Source of the DNA: Micrococcaceae bacterium Sec5.7
GTDB taxonomy: Bacteria > Actinomycetota > Actinomycetes > Actinomycetales > Micrococcaceae
DNA length: 64,000 bases
Reading direction: 5' to 3'
Assembly: GCA_039636785.1 (NCBI GenBank)
Contig: CP144169.1
Location: 1,054,001-1,118,000 of the forward strand
In this document: one piece after another, positions 1 to 8,233 of the stretch
Layout of the letters: each line of letters starts with the position of its first letter
Position numbering within the stretch: the first letter of the stretch is position 1
The notes under the pieces: generated by a model
Databases searched by the model: none
Told to the model about the DNA's origin: nothing
Seen by the model: only the letters and a program-made list of their open reading frames with translations
Made by a program: the position numbers and the translations under genes

Positions 1-218
1 ACAACGAATTGAACGTCGGAGGGGGCAATGCGTGCCCGGCGCAGGGCTGCCCTGAGAGCGTGCGCACCGAGTTCGGTGGCTGCTACGTCAGAGAATTGTC
101 CGTTGAACCGGCAGAAGGGCGTGCGGGCGTATCCGACGATCATGGCGGTCATCGCTGAGTCTTGGGAAAGGGCTGGGATCGAGGGACCCTGCGCTTCGCG
201 ATCGAATTGTTCTTTCAT
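1..218 (-). CDS. Acetyl-CoA acetyltransferase (thiolase), N-terminal part
   Basis: Only the first 72 codons lie in the window; the gene runs off the left edge. The start region reads IVGYARTPFCRFNG, the classic N-terminus of thiolases, which cleave 3-ketoacyl-CoA to acetyl-CoA at the last step of beta-oxidation. The active-site Cys would lie outside the window. The ATG at 218 overlaps the stop of the upstream acyl-CoA dehydrogenase (ATGA), so the two are translationally coupled. About 22 residues precede the conserved start, so a downstream Met (MTAMIVGYARTP) is an alternative start. Confidence 0.85.
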   Translation of the reverse strand, partial: MKEQFDREAQGPSIPALSQDSAMTAMIVGYARTPFCRFNGQFSDVAATELGAHALRAALRRARIAPSDVQFV

Positions 219-1405
219 GCGAAGGCTGCGATTCCGGTGATGTCGCGGCCGATGAGGAGCGACTGGATGGAGTCTGTTCCTTCGTAGGTGGAGACGACTT
301 CCATATCGGTCATGTGGCGGGCCACATGGTTTTCGAGCAGCAGTCCGTTGCCTCCGAGCATGTCCCTGGCTTCGGCGCAGATCCATCGGGCTTTTTGGGC
401 GGTGTGCATTTTTGCCACGGAGGCCATGGTGGAGGTTTGCTGGCCGGCTTCTGCGAGTTCGGCAAGGCGGAAGCACATCAGTTGCATGGCGGTCAGTTCT
501 GCGAGCATGTTCGCCAGTTTGTTCTGGATGAGCTGGAAGCTGCCGAGGGGCTTGCCGAACTGGATCCTGGTCCGGGCGTGCGCTACGGCTGCTTCGTAGG
601 CGGCGGCCGCGTGTCCGACGGATTCCCAGGCGGCGCTGTTCCGTGTTGCGACGAGAACACGGGTGGCGTCGCGAAAGGATGTTGCGTGGGCAAGCAGGTT
701 TTCCTTCGGGATCCGGAGGTCGCGGATGGTGATGTCTGGTTGCAGGATGGCGCGTTTGCCGATCTTTCCCGTGATGACTTCGGCGGTGTAGCCCTCTGGA
801 TATCCGCCCTCCTCGTTCTTTTCAAGGATGAAGGCCTTGACCTTGCCGTCGGATTCGTCCCGGGCCCAGATCACAACGATGTCGGCGAAGCTGGCGTTGC
901 CGATCCACCGTTTTGCCCCGTTGAGGACATAGTGGTCACCGTCGAGGCGTGCTGACGTTTCCAGTCCCACTGAATCCGAGCCGTGGTCGGGTTCGGTCAG
1001 TGCGAAGGCCCCGATGCGCTCCATGCGGGCCATTTGGGGGAGCCACCGGTCTTTTTGCTCCTGGTTGCCCAGCAGGTGCACGCTTCCCATGGCCAGTCCT
1101 GAGTGGACTCCGAAGAACGTGTTCATTGATCCGTCGCCTCGGCCCAGTTCCATGGCGATCAGGCCGGCGGCCATGGGTGAGAGGCCGGGGCACCCGTATC
1201 CTTCGATGGTGGTTCCGACGATGCCCAGGTCGGCGAATTTAGGGATGAGTTCGAACGGGAAGGCAGCGCGCTCCCAGTAGTCGTTGATGATGGGGAGGAC
1301 TTCGTTGTCCACGAAGGCGCGGACTTGCTTCTGGATGGCGCGGTCGGTGTCCGTCAGCCGGTCTTCGAGGCGGTAGCAGTCGGTGTCGATCGAATCGTGA
1401 GCCAT
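215..1405 (-). CDS. Acyl-CoA dehydrogenase, glutaryl-CoA dehydrogenase-like
   Basis: A 396-residue FAD enzyme, the usual length for the family. The flavin/substrate motif FALTEPDHGSD is at about residues 134-144. The C-terminal STYEGTDSIQSLLIGR (about 372-387) carries the catalytic Glu in the position used by glutaryl-CoA dehydrogenases and plant short-chain acyl-CoA oxidases. It introduces the 2,3 double bond into an acyl-CoA. I chose the ATG at 1405 (MAHDSIDTD) because the 63 upstream codons are low-complexity and lie antisense to the crotonase end. It overlaps the thiolase start and follows two crotonase genes on the same strand, so it belongs to one degradative operon. Confidence 0.88.
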   Translation of the reverse strand: MAHDSIDTDCYRLEDRLTDTDRAIQKQVRAFVDNEVLPIINDYWERAAFPFELIPKFADLGIVGTTIEGYGCPGLSPMAAGLIAMELGRGDGSMNTFFGVHSGLAMGSVHLLGNQEQKDRWLPQMARMERIGAFALTEPDHGSDSVGLETSARLDGDHYVLNGAKRWIGNASFADIVVIWARDESDGKVKAFILEKNEEGGYPEGYTAEVITGKIGKRAILQPDITIRDLRIPKENLLAHATSFRDATRVLVATRNSAAWESVGHAAAAYEAAVAHARTRIQFGKPLGSFQLIQNKLANMLAELTAMQLMCFRLAELAEAGQQTSTMASVAKMHTAQKARWICAEARDMLGGNGLLLENHVARHMTDMEVVSTYEGTDSIQSLLIGRDITGIAAFA

Positions 1406-1466
1406 GTTTGTCCTTGGATGGGAGGTCGCAGCTTGGTGCGGGAACGGGATGGGCCGGCCGGAGGTG

Positions 1467-2279
1467 TTAGCGGCCGGTGAATTTCGCCGGGCGGCGTTCC
1501 AGGAACGATGCAACGCCTTCGGAGCCGTCCTGGCTGTCAAGCAGTTGGAGCATTTCCGGCACCAGCTGCCTGGCGGCGGCTTCTTCACCTTCACGCTGTG
1601 CCCGCCGGGCCGACTGCAGGGTCATCGAGACGCCCAAGGGTGCCTGCCGGGCGATTACCTCGCAAATTTCGAAGGCCCGTGACAGTTGTGTTCCTGCCGG
1701 CACGACCTCCTGCACGAGGCCCATCCTGAGGGCTTCAGCGGCGTCGAAGGTGTCGCCCGTGAGCATGTAGCGCATGGCGTTGCCCCAGCCGACCTCCCGT
1801 GGGAAGCGAATGGTCGCGCCGCCGAAGGGAAAGATTCCGCGGCTGACCTCCATCTGGGAGAACTTCGCGTCTTCTGCGGCTATGCGGATATCGGTGGCCA
1901 GGAGCAGTTCAATGCCCAGGGTCAGGCACCAGCCCTGCACTGCGCTGACCACGGGTTTTCTTCGCTGGGTACCGCTCAGCTGCCTGGGATCTATGCCTCC
2001 CTCCGGGATCCCGCCCTTTCCCTCGCGGAGGGCGTTGCCGACCTTGGCCATGTCGAGTCCGCCGGTGAAATGGTCGCCGTGAGCGTAAAACAGGCCGACG
2101 CGCACGTGGTCGTCCTGTTCCATTTCGGCGTATGCCATCGCCAGTTCGGAGCGCATCTCAAGATCGAAGGCGTTTCGTTTGGGTACACGGTTCAGTCCGA
2201 TGAGGTAAATGTGCCCGACCCGGTGGCGGGTGACTACGCGGCTGTCGGCCGGCAGTTCATGGATGTCGAAGGTCTTCAT
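1467..2279 (-). CDS. Enoyl-CoA hydratase/isomerase family protein
   Basis: A 270-residue crotonase. The oxyanion-hole segment GDHFTGGLDM and the central QGWCLTLGIELLLATD are present. Both acidic positions expected of a hydratase can be seen: Glu in LGIELLLATD and Glu in FSQMEVSRG. It probably hydrates the enoyl-CoA made by the neighbouring dehydrogenase. The ATG at 2279 has an AAGGA-type ribosome site about 12 bases upstream; the longer reading frame to 2597 overlaps the next crotonase and is not needed. Same strand as, and close to, the dehydrogenase and the second crotonase. Confidence 0.85.
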   Translation of the reverse strand: MKTFDIHELPADSRVVTRHRVGHIYLIGLNRVPKRNAFDLEMRSELAMAYAEMEQDDHVRVGLFYAHGDHFTGGLDMAKVGNALREGKGGIPEGGIDPRQLSGTQRRKPVVSAVQGWCLTLGIELLLATDIRIAAEDAKFSQMEVSRGIFPFGGATIRFPREVGWGNAMRYMLTGDTFDAAEALRMGLVQEVVPAGTQLSRAFEICEVIARQAPLGVSMTLQSARRAQREGEEAAARQLVPEMLQLLDSQDGSEGVASFLERRPAKFTGR

Positions 2280-2320
2280 TTCACGGCCGTCCTTTCGTGG
2301 CGAATGCATCGACAGCGGGA

Positions 2321-3130
2321 TTATTTGACTGATGCGCCGGTCTTGTGGCGGGTGATGGAGTTCGAGAACCCGCCATCGGCCTTGCCGCGGGCGGCTTCGG
2401 CGCTGAAATGGGTCAGCTGGTGTGCGTCGAAATGGGCGCTGAGGGCGACGTGGAAGCCCTGGGCCTCGAGCGTCCGGTTCAGCGATTTCTTCAGGACCCG
2501 GGTGGCGAACGGCGGGGCCTGGGCTACCCGGCGCGCCAGGGCGTCCACGGCGGTGTCCAGCTCGGCGGCGGGAACGACGCGGTTGACCATTCCACACTCG
2601 AGCGCCTCCCGGGCGGACATCCGTTCGCCCGTGAACAGGAATTCCCGTGCCTTACGGCTCCCCATAACCCAGGGGTGGACGAGGACCTCAACGGCGCCGA
2701 CAGCCATGGTGTGCAGGACCGGATCGGCGAAGAATGCATCTTCTGAGGCCACGATCATGTCGCACATGTTTGCAACCATGAAGGCGCCGGCGATGCAGGC
2801 ACCGTCGACGCGCGCGATGGTGGGTTTCGGCAGATTGAAAATGTTCAGGCAGTACTCCATGTAGAAGCGTGACTCGAAGTCCCAGCGTTCCTCAGGGGTG
2901 AAGTCCTGACGCTTCATCTGTCCTTCCTTCAGGTCGTGGCCTGCCGAGAAGTGTCCCCCGGCCCCGGTGAGGACGACGGCGCGCACCTCCGTGTCCTGGC
3001 CGGCGTGAAGGATGGCGTCGTTCAGTTCGTCGAGCATCTGCTCGTTCTGGGCGTTCCGTTGCTGGGGACGGTTCTGCCAAATCGTGGCAACCGGGCCGTC
3101 GACTTCGTAGCGGATGTATTCGTAGGTCAT
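2321..3130 (-). CDS. Crotonase-fold protein lacking the usual hydratase glutamates
   Basis: A 269-residue crotonase superfamily member with the CoA-binding segment GGHFSAGHDLKEGQ and the central helix GACIAGAFMVANMCD. Where typical hydratases have G-x-x-E-L and a second Glu (LPEV), this protein reads AGAFMVANMCD and FFADPVLHTM, so both catalytic Glu positions appear replaced. It may therefore be an isomerase, hydrolase, C-C lyase or other crotonase rather than a hydratase. The ATG at 3130 is preceded by GGAG at good spacing. It is the first gene after the regulator, with a candidate operator just upstream. Confidence 0.8.
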   Translation of the reverse strand: MTYEYIRYEVDGPVATIWQNRPQQRNAQNEQMLDELNDAILHAGQDTEVRAVVLTGAGGHFSAGHDLKEGQMKRQDFTPEERWDFESRFYMEYCLNIFNLPKPTIARVDGACIAGAFMVANMCDMIVASEDAFFADPVLHTMAVGAVEVLVHPWVMGSRKAREFLFTGERMSAREALECGMVNRVVPAAELDTAVDALARRVAQAPPFATRVLKKSLNRTLEAQGFHVALSAHFDAHQLTHFSAEAARGKADGGFSNSITRHKTGASVK

Positions 3131-3191
3131 GAGGGGCTCCATCAATGCGTCCGGCGAGGCCGGACCGGATAAGGTCGTCCCTTAAACTCTA

Positions 3192-3208
3192 AACTAACAG
3201 TGAAAGTT
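3192..3208. promoter_or_regulatory. Candidate TetR operator upstream of the crotonase operon
   Basis: AACTAACAGTGAAAGTT matches the palindrome AACTAACAGCGCTAGTT found in front of the MFS gene at 12 of 17 positions. It lies between the stop of the TetR gene and the minus-strand crotonase operon, where a repressor could control that operon separately. Inference from motif sharing only. Confidence 0.5.
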
Positions 3209-3211
3209 TTA

Positions 3212-3877
3212 CTAGGCCTTTTTGCCGGAATCGGTTCTTTTGCCGCGGCCAAGCACGTCGGCCGCGTATTGCAGCGTCAGCCCATCCATGAGGCAGGACA
3301 GGCCGCGCTCGAAAGCTGCGATGTCCAGCTCGTTCTTGTACTCGGGAAGGCGATAGGCGTCCGCCAGATGGGGAAACTCCCTGGAGTAGAACTCGGCCGG
3401 TTCAGAAAACCCTCCCGAGTACGAGCCCAACGCGGAGCCGGCGATGAAGTTGCGCACTGCGATGGCCACTTCTGTTGCCTGCCGCCGCGGCCATCCCCCG
3501 TCAACGAGAGATCCGTAGAATGCGTCGGCCAGCCTCAGCTGGGCCGTGCGCGTCGCGGGTCCCCGGGCCAGCAGCGGCACAATCTCGGAGTGCTCGTGAA
3601 GCACCCTCCAGTAATCCCTCGCCCAAACCGGAAGCGCCACGCGCCAGCCCGCCGATTCAAAGATTTCAATGTCGATCGTGCCCAGCAGTGAATCAACTAC
3701 GGCGTCCGCGATGGCATCCATCGTGGGGAAGTGGTTGTAAATTGAGGGCCCCTTGACGCCGAGACGCTCCGCCAGGCGGCGGATCGTGAGGCTGGAAAGA
3801 CCGGCCTCGTCAATAAGTGAAGCCGCTTCTTTAACGATGCGTTCGGGAGAGAGTATCGGGGTGCGGGGACGTGCCAT
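3212..3877 (-). CDS. TetR/AcrR family transcriptional regulator
   Basis: 221 residues, a normal TetR length. The N-terminal helix-turn-helix is LTIRRLAERLGVKGPSIYNHF (about residues 29-49), followed by a larger all-helical ligand-binding part with a TetR C-terminal domain feel. It sits between the divergent arms of the acyl-CoA degradation cluster. The same palindrome, with an AACTA...TAGTT arrangement, occurs in front of the MFS gene, in front of the crotonase operon and in a duplicated copy at 10.25 kb. It is the obvious candidate repressor of both arms, probably responding to a CoA ester or free acid. Confidence 0.88.
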   Translation of the reverse strand: MARPRTPILSPERIVKEAASLIDEAGLSSLTIRRLAERLGVKGPSIYNHFPTMDAIADAVVDSLLGTIDIEIFESAGWRVALPVWARDYWRVLHEHSEIVPLLARGPATRTAQLRLADAFYGSLVDGGWPRRQATEVAIAVRNFIAGSALGSYSGGFSEPAEFYSREFPHLADAYRLPEYKNELDIAAFERGLSCLMDGLTLQYAADVLGRGKRTDSGKKA

Positions 3878-3920
3878 GCCCTCTACCTTCCCACAGCCAG
3901 CGCCCCCGATCCTGTCGACT

Positions 3921-4086
3921 GGCCCGAGAATTAAACGTGAGCGTCTTCACAAAAAAGCGAGTTGGGTCTACAGTTCAACTAACAGCGCTAGTTTCTTTGC
4001 GGGACCTCTTCCCGGCCTTCTTCCATGAATCCAAGGAAAGCTCATGTCAGCTCACATCACTTCGACGAGGTCACCCGACGTCGGAA
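3921..4086. repeat. Direct repeat, copy 1: promoter, operator and start of the MFS gene
   Basis: About 165 bases that recur, roughly 80 percent identical and in the same orientation, at 10195-10359. The repeat includes a promoter, the TetR-type palindrome, the leader and the first codons of the MFS gene (MSAHITSTR here, MSAQITPTR in the second copy). Confidence 0.85.
3946..3993 (+). promoter_or_regulatory. Promoter and operator of the MFS/ligase operon
   Basis: TTCACA (3946-3951) and TACAGT (3969-3974) are spaced by 17 bases and make a plausible -35/-10 pair. The palindrome AACTAACAGCGCTAGTT (3977-3993) starts two bases after the -10, where a bound repressor would block transcription. The whole arrangement is conserved in the duplicated copy, which supports function. 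Confidence 0.65.
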
Positions 4087-5411
4087 AAGCGCAGCCCCCG
4101 GGGCTGCGGGCCTGGACAGTGACGTCCATGGTCGTTCTCTTTGCCACGATCAATTGGTCGGACAAGGCGTTGCTGGGCATCGTGGCCCAGCCCCTTGCCC
4201 GTGAATTCGGCCTTACCGCCACGCAGATCGGCTTTGCCGGCAGTGCCTTCTTCTTCCTCTTCAGCGTCAGCGGGGCCATGGTCGGCCTGCTGGGCGACCG
4301 CTTCCAGGTCCGCTGGATCCTGCTCACCCTTGCCGCACTGTGGGGGCTGGTGCAGTTCCCGATTCTGATCAGCGGAACGTTCACCGTCCTGCTCCTGTGC
4401 CGGGTAACCCTTGGCGCTTTTGAAGGACCGGCGACAGCGATGGCAACCACCGCCGTGTTCCAATGGTTTACCCCCGAAAAGCGCGGTTTTCCTTCGGCTC
4501 TTGTGACATCGGGGTCCTCCTTCGCCAAGATCTTCGCCGCTCCTGCCCTGGCCGTGGTCGTCGTAGCCGCGGGATGGCGTGCCGGTTTCGTTGTGATGGC
4601 CGTGGCCAGTTTCGTCTGGTGCGCGGCCTGGCTCGTGATCGGCAGGGAGGGGCCTTACGCCAAGACCCGCTCCTTGACAGGCCTTTCGATCGCAGGCGCC
4701 ACGGGAAGGGCACAGCCTCCAGCCGTCAAGCTGGGCCGCTGGCATATTCTCAGATCAAAGTCCTTCATCGGGGCACTGCTGGCAACGTTCGCGGTCTACG
4801 GGGTGGTGTCCGCCTCCATCACCTGGATCCCCTCATACTTCGAGAAGGGCCTGGGCTACTCCCAGCTCGAATCCGGGATCATGTTCGGGCTGCCGAGCAT
4901 CGCTGCGGTGGTTTTCATGTTCGGGGCTACCCTCCTCACTGACCGTCTCGGCAACCGGCGCGGCTCCTCCGGAAAGATCCGGGTAGTAACCACGACAGTA
5001 TTTTTGATCACGGGCGGCGCGGTCCTGGCCTGCCTTCCGCTCTTCAAGGAGCCCATCATGGTTGTTGGCGTCCTTATTCTCGGCTATGGCTGCATGAGCG
5101 TCGCGCTGCCGATGATGAATGCGGTGATCTCCCAGATCGTCCCGGCGTCCCAGCTGTCCAGTTCGATGGGCATCTTCCTCGCCCTTCAAAACGTCTCCGG
5201 CCTCATCGCCCCCGGCCTGGTCGGCATCCTGGTCGAGAATGCAGTGACACCCCTCGAAGGCTTCTCCCTGTCGTACCAGATCTTCGGTGCGGCGATCCTG
5301 CTCGGAGGCATCCTGACCTTTGTCCTGGTAAACCCCGAACGCGACGCCGCCATTCTCGAACAGAAACTCGCCACGGCACAGCAACAAGACCTGGACGCCG
5401 ACGCCTCCTGA
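4044..5411 (+). CDS. MFS transporter, probable organic-acid importer
   Basis: 455 residues with about 12 hydrophobic segments, typical of the major facilitator superfamily. The cytoplasmic loop GLLGDRFQVRWIL is the family signature between TM2 and TM3. LGAFEGPATAMATTAVFQWF resembles the anion:cation symporter branch that carries sugar acids and aromatic acids. It acts in the cytoplasmic membrane. It is the first gene of a plus-strand operon with an acyl-CoA ligase, so it probably imports the acid that the ligase activates. AAGGAAAG upstream of the ATG is a good ribosome site. The promoter carries a TetR-type operator. Confidence 0.88.
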   Translation: MSAHITSTRSPDVGKAQPPGLRAWTVTSMVVLFATINWSDKALLGIVAQPLAREFGLTATQIGFAGSAFFFLFSVSGAMVGLLGDRFQVRWILLTLAALWGLVQFPILISGTFTVLLLCRVTLGAFEGPATAMATTAVFQWFTPEKRGFPSALVTSGSSFAKIFAAPALAVVVVAAGWRAGFVVMAVASFVWCAAWLVIGREGPYAKTRSLTGLSIAGATGRAQPPAVKLGRWHILRSKSFIGALLATFAVYGVVSASITWIPSYFEKGLGYSQLESGIMFGLPSIAAVVFMFGATLLTDRLGNRRGSSGKIRVVTTTVFLITGGAVLACLPLFKEPIMVVGVLILGYGCMSVALPMMNAVISQIVPASQLSSSMGIFLALQNVSGLIAPGLVGILVENAVTPLEGFSLSYQIFGAAILLGGILTFVLVNPERDAAILEQKLATAQQQDLDADAS

Positions 5412-5452
5412 TGCCACCCGGATATATGCCCCATCTCGAAAAGGAAACACCA

Positions 5453-7087
5453 ATGCCCACGCCCCAGGAACGTCCTTGGATGGCGCTCTATCCCGACTCC
5501 GTGCGTGCCCTGCAGTCGGTGCCGGACCTGACGCTGGGCGACATGCTCGCCGAATCCGGCAGCCGGTTCGGGGACAGGACGGCCCTCACATTCGAAGGCC
5601 GCACCTGGAGCTTCAACGACGTCTACGCACAATCGCACGCGTTCGCCCGTTTGCTGCTCGAGGAGGGTTTTGCCTCCGGCGATCGGCTGGCGGTCATACT
5701 TCCGAACCGGCCGGAATACATCTTTGCCACCTTCGGTACCGCGCTTGCCGGCGGCATCATTGTCCAGGTCAACGTCCGCTACCCGGCCGAGGAGATGCGC
5801 AGGATCCTGGACGATGCCGGAGCCACCTTCGCGGTCACCACGGATGAAGCCGTCGTGCGTTGTTCACCGGGGGAGGCGACTTTCTTGGGGAGAAAACTGC
5901 TCCGGGTCGACGTCACAGGGGCCCCCGGGACCGACGCCGGAACACCGCTGGGCGCGCTGACGTCGCACCTTGGCGGCGAGCCGGTCGTATGCGACAGGAA
6001 GCCCACCGATGTTGCCGTCCTGCAGTACACCGGAGGTACCACCGGGGCGCCCAAGGGCGTCATGCTCACGCACCGCAACCTCATCGCCAACATCGAGCAG
6101 CGCTATGCAATGACCTACGGGCTGCTGGAAACCCCTCCCGGGGCGAAGACAATCAACGTTCTGCCAACCTGCCACGTCTATGGACTGACTGCGGTGACGC
6201 TGCTGGCAGTCCGCTCGGGCATGAACCAGATCCTCGTCTCCGATTTCAGGGCCGCCGAAATGCTGAGGATCATCAAAAAAGAACAACCGTATGTCTTCAG
6301 CGGCGTACCGACGATGTACACGGCATTGAACCGCGAGCCGGAGGTCGCACAGAGCGGGCTCGACAAGGTCACCATCTACAACAGTGCAGGGGCCGGATTT
6401 CCCCGGGAACACCTGGAACTGTTCGAGCGCAAGAGCGGCGGAAAGATCATTGAGGGCTTCGGGATCAGCGAAGCTTCCCCGTCGACCCACGTGAACCCCG
6501 TGCTGTTCGCCGACCGCAGGGTAGGCAGCATCGGAATCCCGATCCCCCTGACAGACGTCAGGATCGTTGACAAGGACGGTGCCGGAACCGAGGAACTGCC
6601 GGCGGGTGAAGTCGGCGAAATGATCGTCAAAGGACCGCAGATCATGAAGGGCTACTGGAACCGTCCGGACCTCACGGAGGAAGCCCTCCGGGACGGCTGG
6701 CTCCTGACGGGCGATCTCGCCACCATGGACGAAACCGGGTACTTCTACATCGTCGGCCGGAAAAAGGAAATGATCGTCACCAGCGGGTTCAACGTCTATC
6801 CCGCAGAGGTCGAACAGGTCCTCACCCGTTTTCCAGGGGTCCTGGAAGCTGCGGTCGTCGGCGTCCCTGACGAGTACCGGGGCGAGTCCGTCGCAGCGTT
6901 CATCACGTTGGAACCTGGCGCGAGTATTTCCGACAAAGAACTCGATGCATACTGCCGCGAGCACCTCGCCGCCTACAAGGTTCCCCGCAATTACTCCCGG
7001 CTGGACACCTTGCCCAGGACCCTTGTGGGCAAGATCGCCAAGAACCTGCTCCCCACGGTTACCGGCACCGCAGCCGACGTGAAGTAA
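5453..7087 (+). CDS. AMP-forming acyl-CoA synthetase (acid:CoA ligase)
   Basis: 544 residues. The ANL-superfamily motifs are in order: YTGGTTGAPKG (about residues 190-200, ATP loop), GFGISEAS, DGWLLTGDL, and the hinge GYFYIVGRKKEMI. The C-terminal LVGKIAKN (about 522-529) holds the catalytic Lys. It adenylates a carboxylic acid and transfers it to CoA, starting the degradation pathway. The ATG at 5453 has AAGGAAA just upstream; an in-frame ATG at 5411 abuts the MFS stop but has no better site. Substrate class (fatty, alicyclic or aryl acid) cannot be fixed from sequence. Confidence 0.9.
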   Translation: MPTPQERPWMALYPDSVRALQSVPDLTLGDMLAESGSRFGDRTALTFEGRTWSFNDVYAQSHAFARLLLEEGFASGDRLAVILPNRPEYIFATFGTALAGGIIVQVNVRYPAEEMRRILDDAGATFAVTTDEAVVRCSPGEATFLGRKLLRVDVTGAPGTDAGTPLGALTSHLGGEPVVCDRKPTDVAVLQYTGGTTGAPKGVMLTHRNLIANIEQRYAMTYGLLETPPGAKTINVLPTCHVYGLTAVTLLAVRSGMNQILVSDFRAAEMLRIIKKEQPYVFSGVPTMYTALNREPEVAQSGLDKVTIYNSAGAGFPREHLELFERKSGGKIIEGFGISEASPSTHVNPVLFADRRVGSIGIPIPLTDVRIVDKDGAGTEELPAGEVGEMIVKGPQIMKGYWNRPDLTEEALRDGWLLTGDLATMDETGYFYIVGRKKEMIVTSGFNVYPAEVEQVLTRFPGVLEAAVVGVPDEYRGESVAAFITLEPGASISDKELDAYCREHLAAYKVPRNYSRLDTLPRTLVGKIAKNLLPTVTGTAADVK

Positions 7088-7094
7088 CCCCCGT

Positions 7095-8081
7095 ATGTAT
7101 GCAATTACGGTTCCCCGCCCCGGCGGCCCTGACGCCATGGTCTGGGCCTCCGTTCCGGACCCCGTCGCCGGTCCCGGTGAGGTCGTCGTCCAGGTGGCCG
7201 CAGCGGGAGTGAACCGTGCGGACCTTCTGCAGCGGCAGGGTCACTATCCGCCCCCGCCAGGTGCCAGCGAAATATTGGGCCTGGAATGCGCCGGCATCAT
7301 CTGCGAAGTCGGCGACGGAGTCCGGCAATGGAGTGTTGGAGATCGGGTCTGCGCCCTCCTCTCGGGCGGGGCTTACGCCGAGCGGGTGGCTGTGCCCGCA
7401 GGCCAACTCATGCCTGTTCCTGAAGGAATTGAGCTGACGGACGCTGCAGGGCTGCCCGAAGCTGCCTGCACCGTATGGTCCAACCTGTTCACGCACGCCA
7501 GGCTCTCAACCGGCGACGTACTGCTCGTCCATGGCGGCGGCAGCGGCATCGGCACACATGCGATCCAGATGGGCGCGGTGATGGGAGCCACCGTGGCTGT
7601 GACCGCGGGTACCCGGCTCAAGCTTGATGCTTGCCGGGATCTTGGGGCACAGATCACGATCAACTACAAGGATTCGGACTTCGTCGCCGAGCTAATGACA
7701 GCGACGGACGCCAGAGGCGCCGACGTCATCCTGGACAACATGGGAGCAAACTACCTGAAGCGGAACGTCTCCGCCCTGGCCCTGGACGGCCGCCTGATTG
7801 TCCTGGGCATGCAGGGCGGTGCCAAGGCGGAACTGAACATCCCGCAGCTCATGGCCAAACGCGGCAGCATCCACTCCGCAAGCCTCCGGACACGCCCCGC
7901 CACGGGCGCCGGGAGCAAGGCCGAACTGGTCCGGGAGGTCGTGGAAAACGTCTGGCCGATGCTCCGTTCAGGCCGCGTTGTCCCCGTCATTCACAAGCGC
8001 CTGCCCGTCACTGATGCTGGAACGGCCCACGAACTCCTGGACGGACCCGAAACCATCGGCAAAGTAGTCCTGACCTTCTGA
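7095..8081 (+). CDS. NAD(P)H:quinone oxidoreductase-like medium-chain dehydrogenase
   Basis: 328 residues of the zinc-free medium-chain dehydrogenase/reductase family (quinone oxidoreductase, PIG3-like). It opens with MYAITVPRPGGPDAM. It has GVNRADLLQRQGHYPPPPGAS typical of the quinone-reductase branch (split here as a hallmark region near residues 36-56) and a nucleotide-binding loop HGGGSGIGTHAIQMG at about 145-159. It starts 7 bases after the ligase stop, so it is co-transcribed. It may reduce an enoyl or quinone intermediate of the pathway; the exact substrate is not visible. Confidence 0.85.
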   Translation: MYAITVPRPGGPDAMVWASVPDPVAGPGEVVVQVAAAGVNRADLLQRQGHYPPPPGASEILGLECAGIICEVGDGVRQWSVGDRVCALLSGGAYAERVAVPAGQLMPVPEGIELTDAAGLPEAACTVWSNLFTHARLSTGDVLLVHGGGSGIGTHAIQMGAVMGATVAVTAGTRLKLDACRDLGAQITINYKDSDFVAELMTATDARGADVILDNMGANYLKRNVSALALDGRLIVLGMQGGAKAELNIPQLMAKRGSIHSASLRTRPATGAGSKAELVREVVENVWPMLRSGRVVPVIHKRLPVTDAGTAHELLDGPETIGKVVLTF

Positions 8082-8233
8082 CTGCCGCCTGTCCGGCCAG
8101 CCACATTACCAAATCGCGCGCTGCAACGCGTCCACTGATGTCCGCCCGCTGCGCCGGCTCACCGCGCGCAGGGACTGACTGCCCACACCGCCCCGCCGTT
8201 ACCCCGCCCCGCTTCACGAACAAGGGAACCTGC

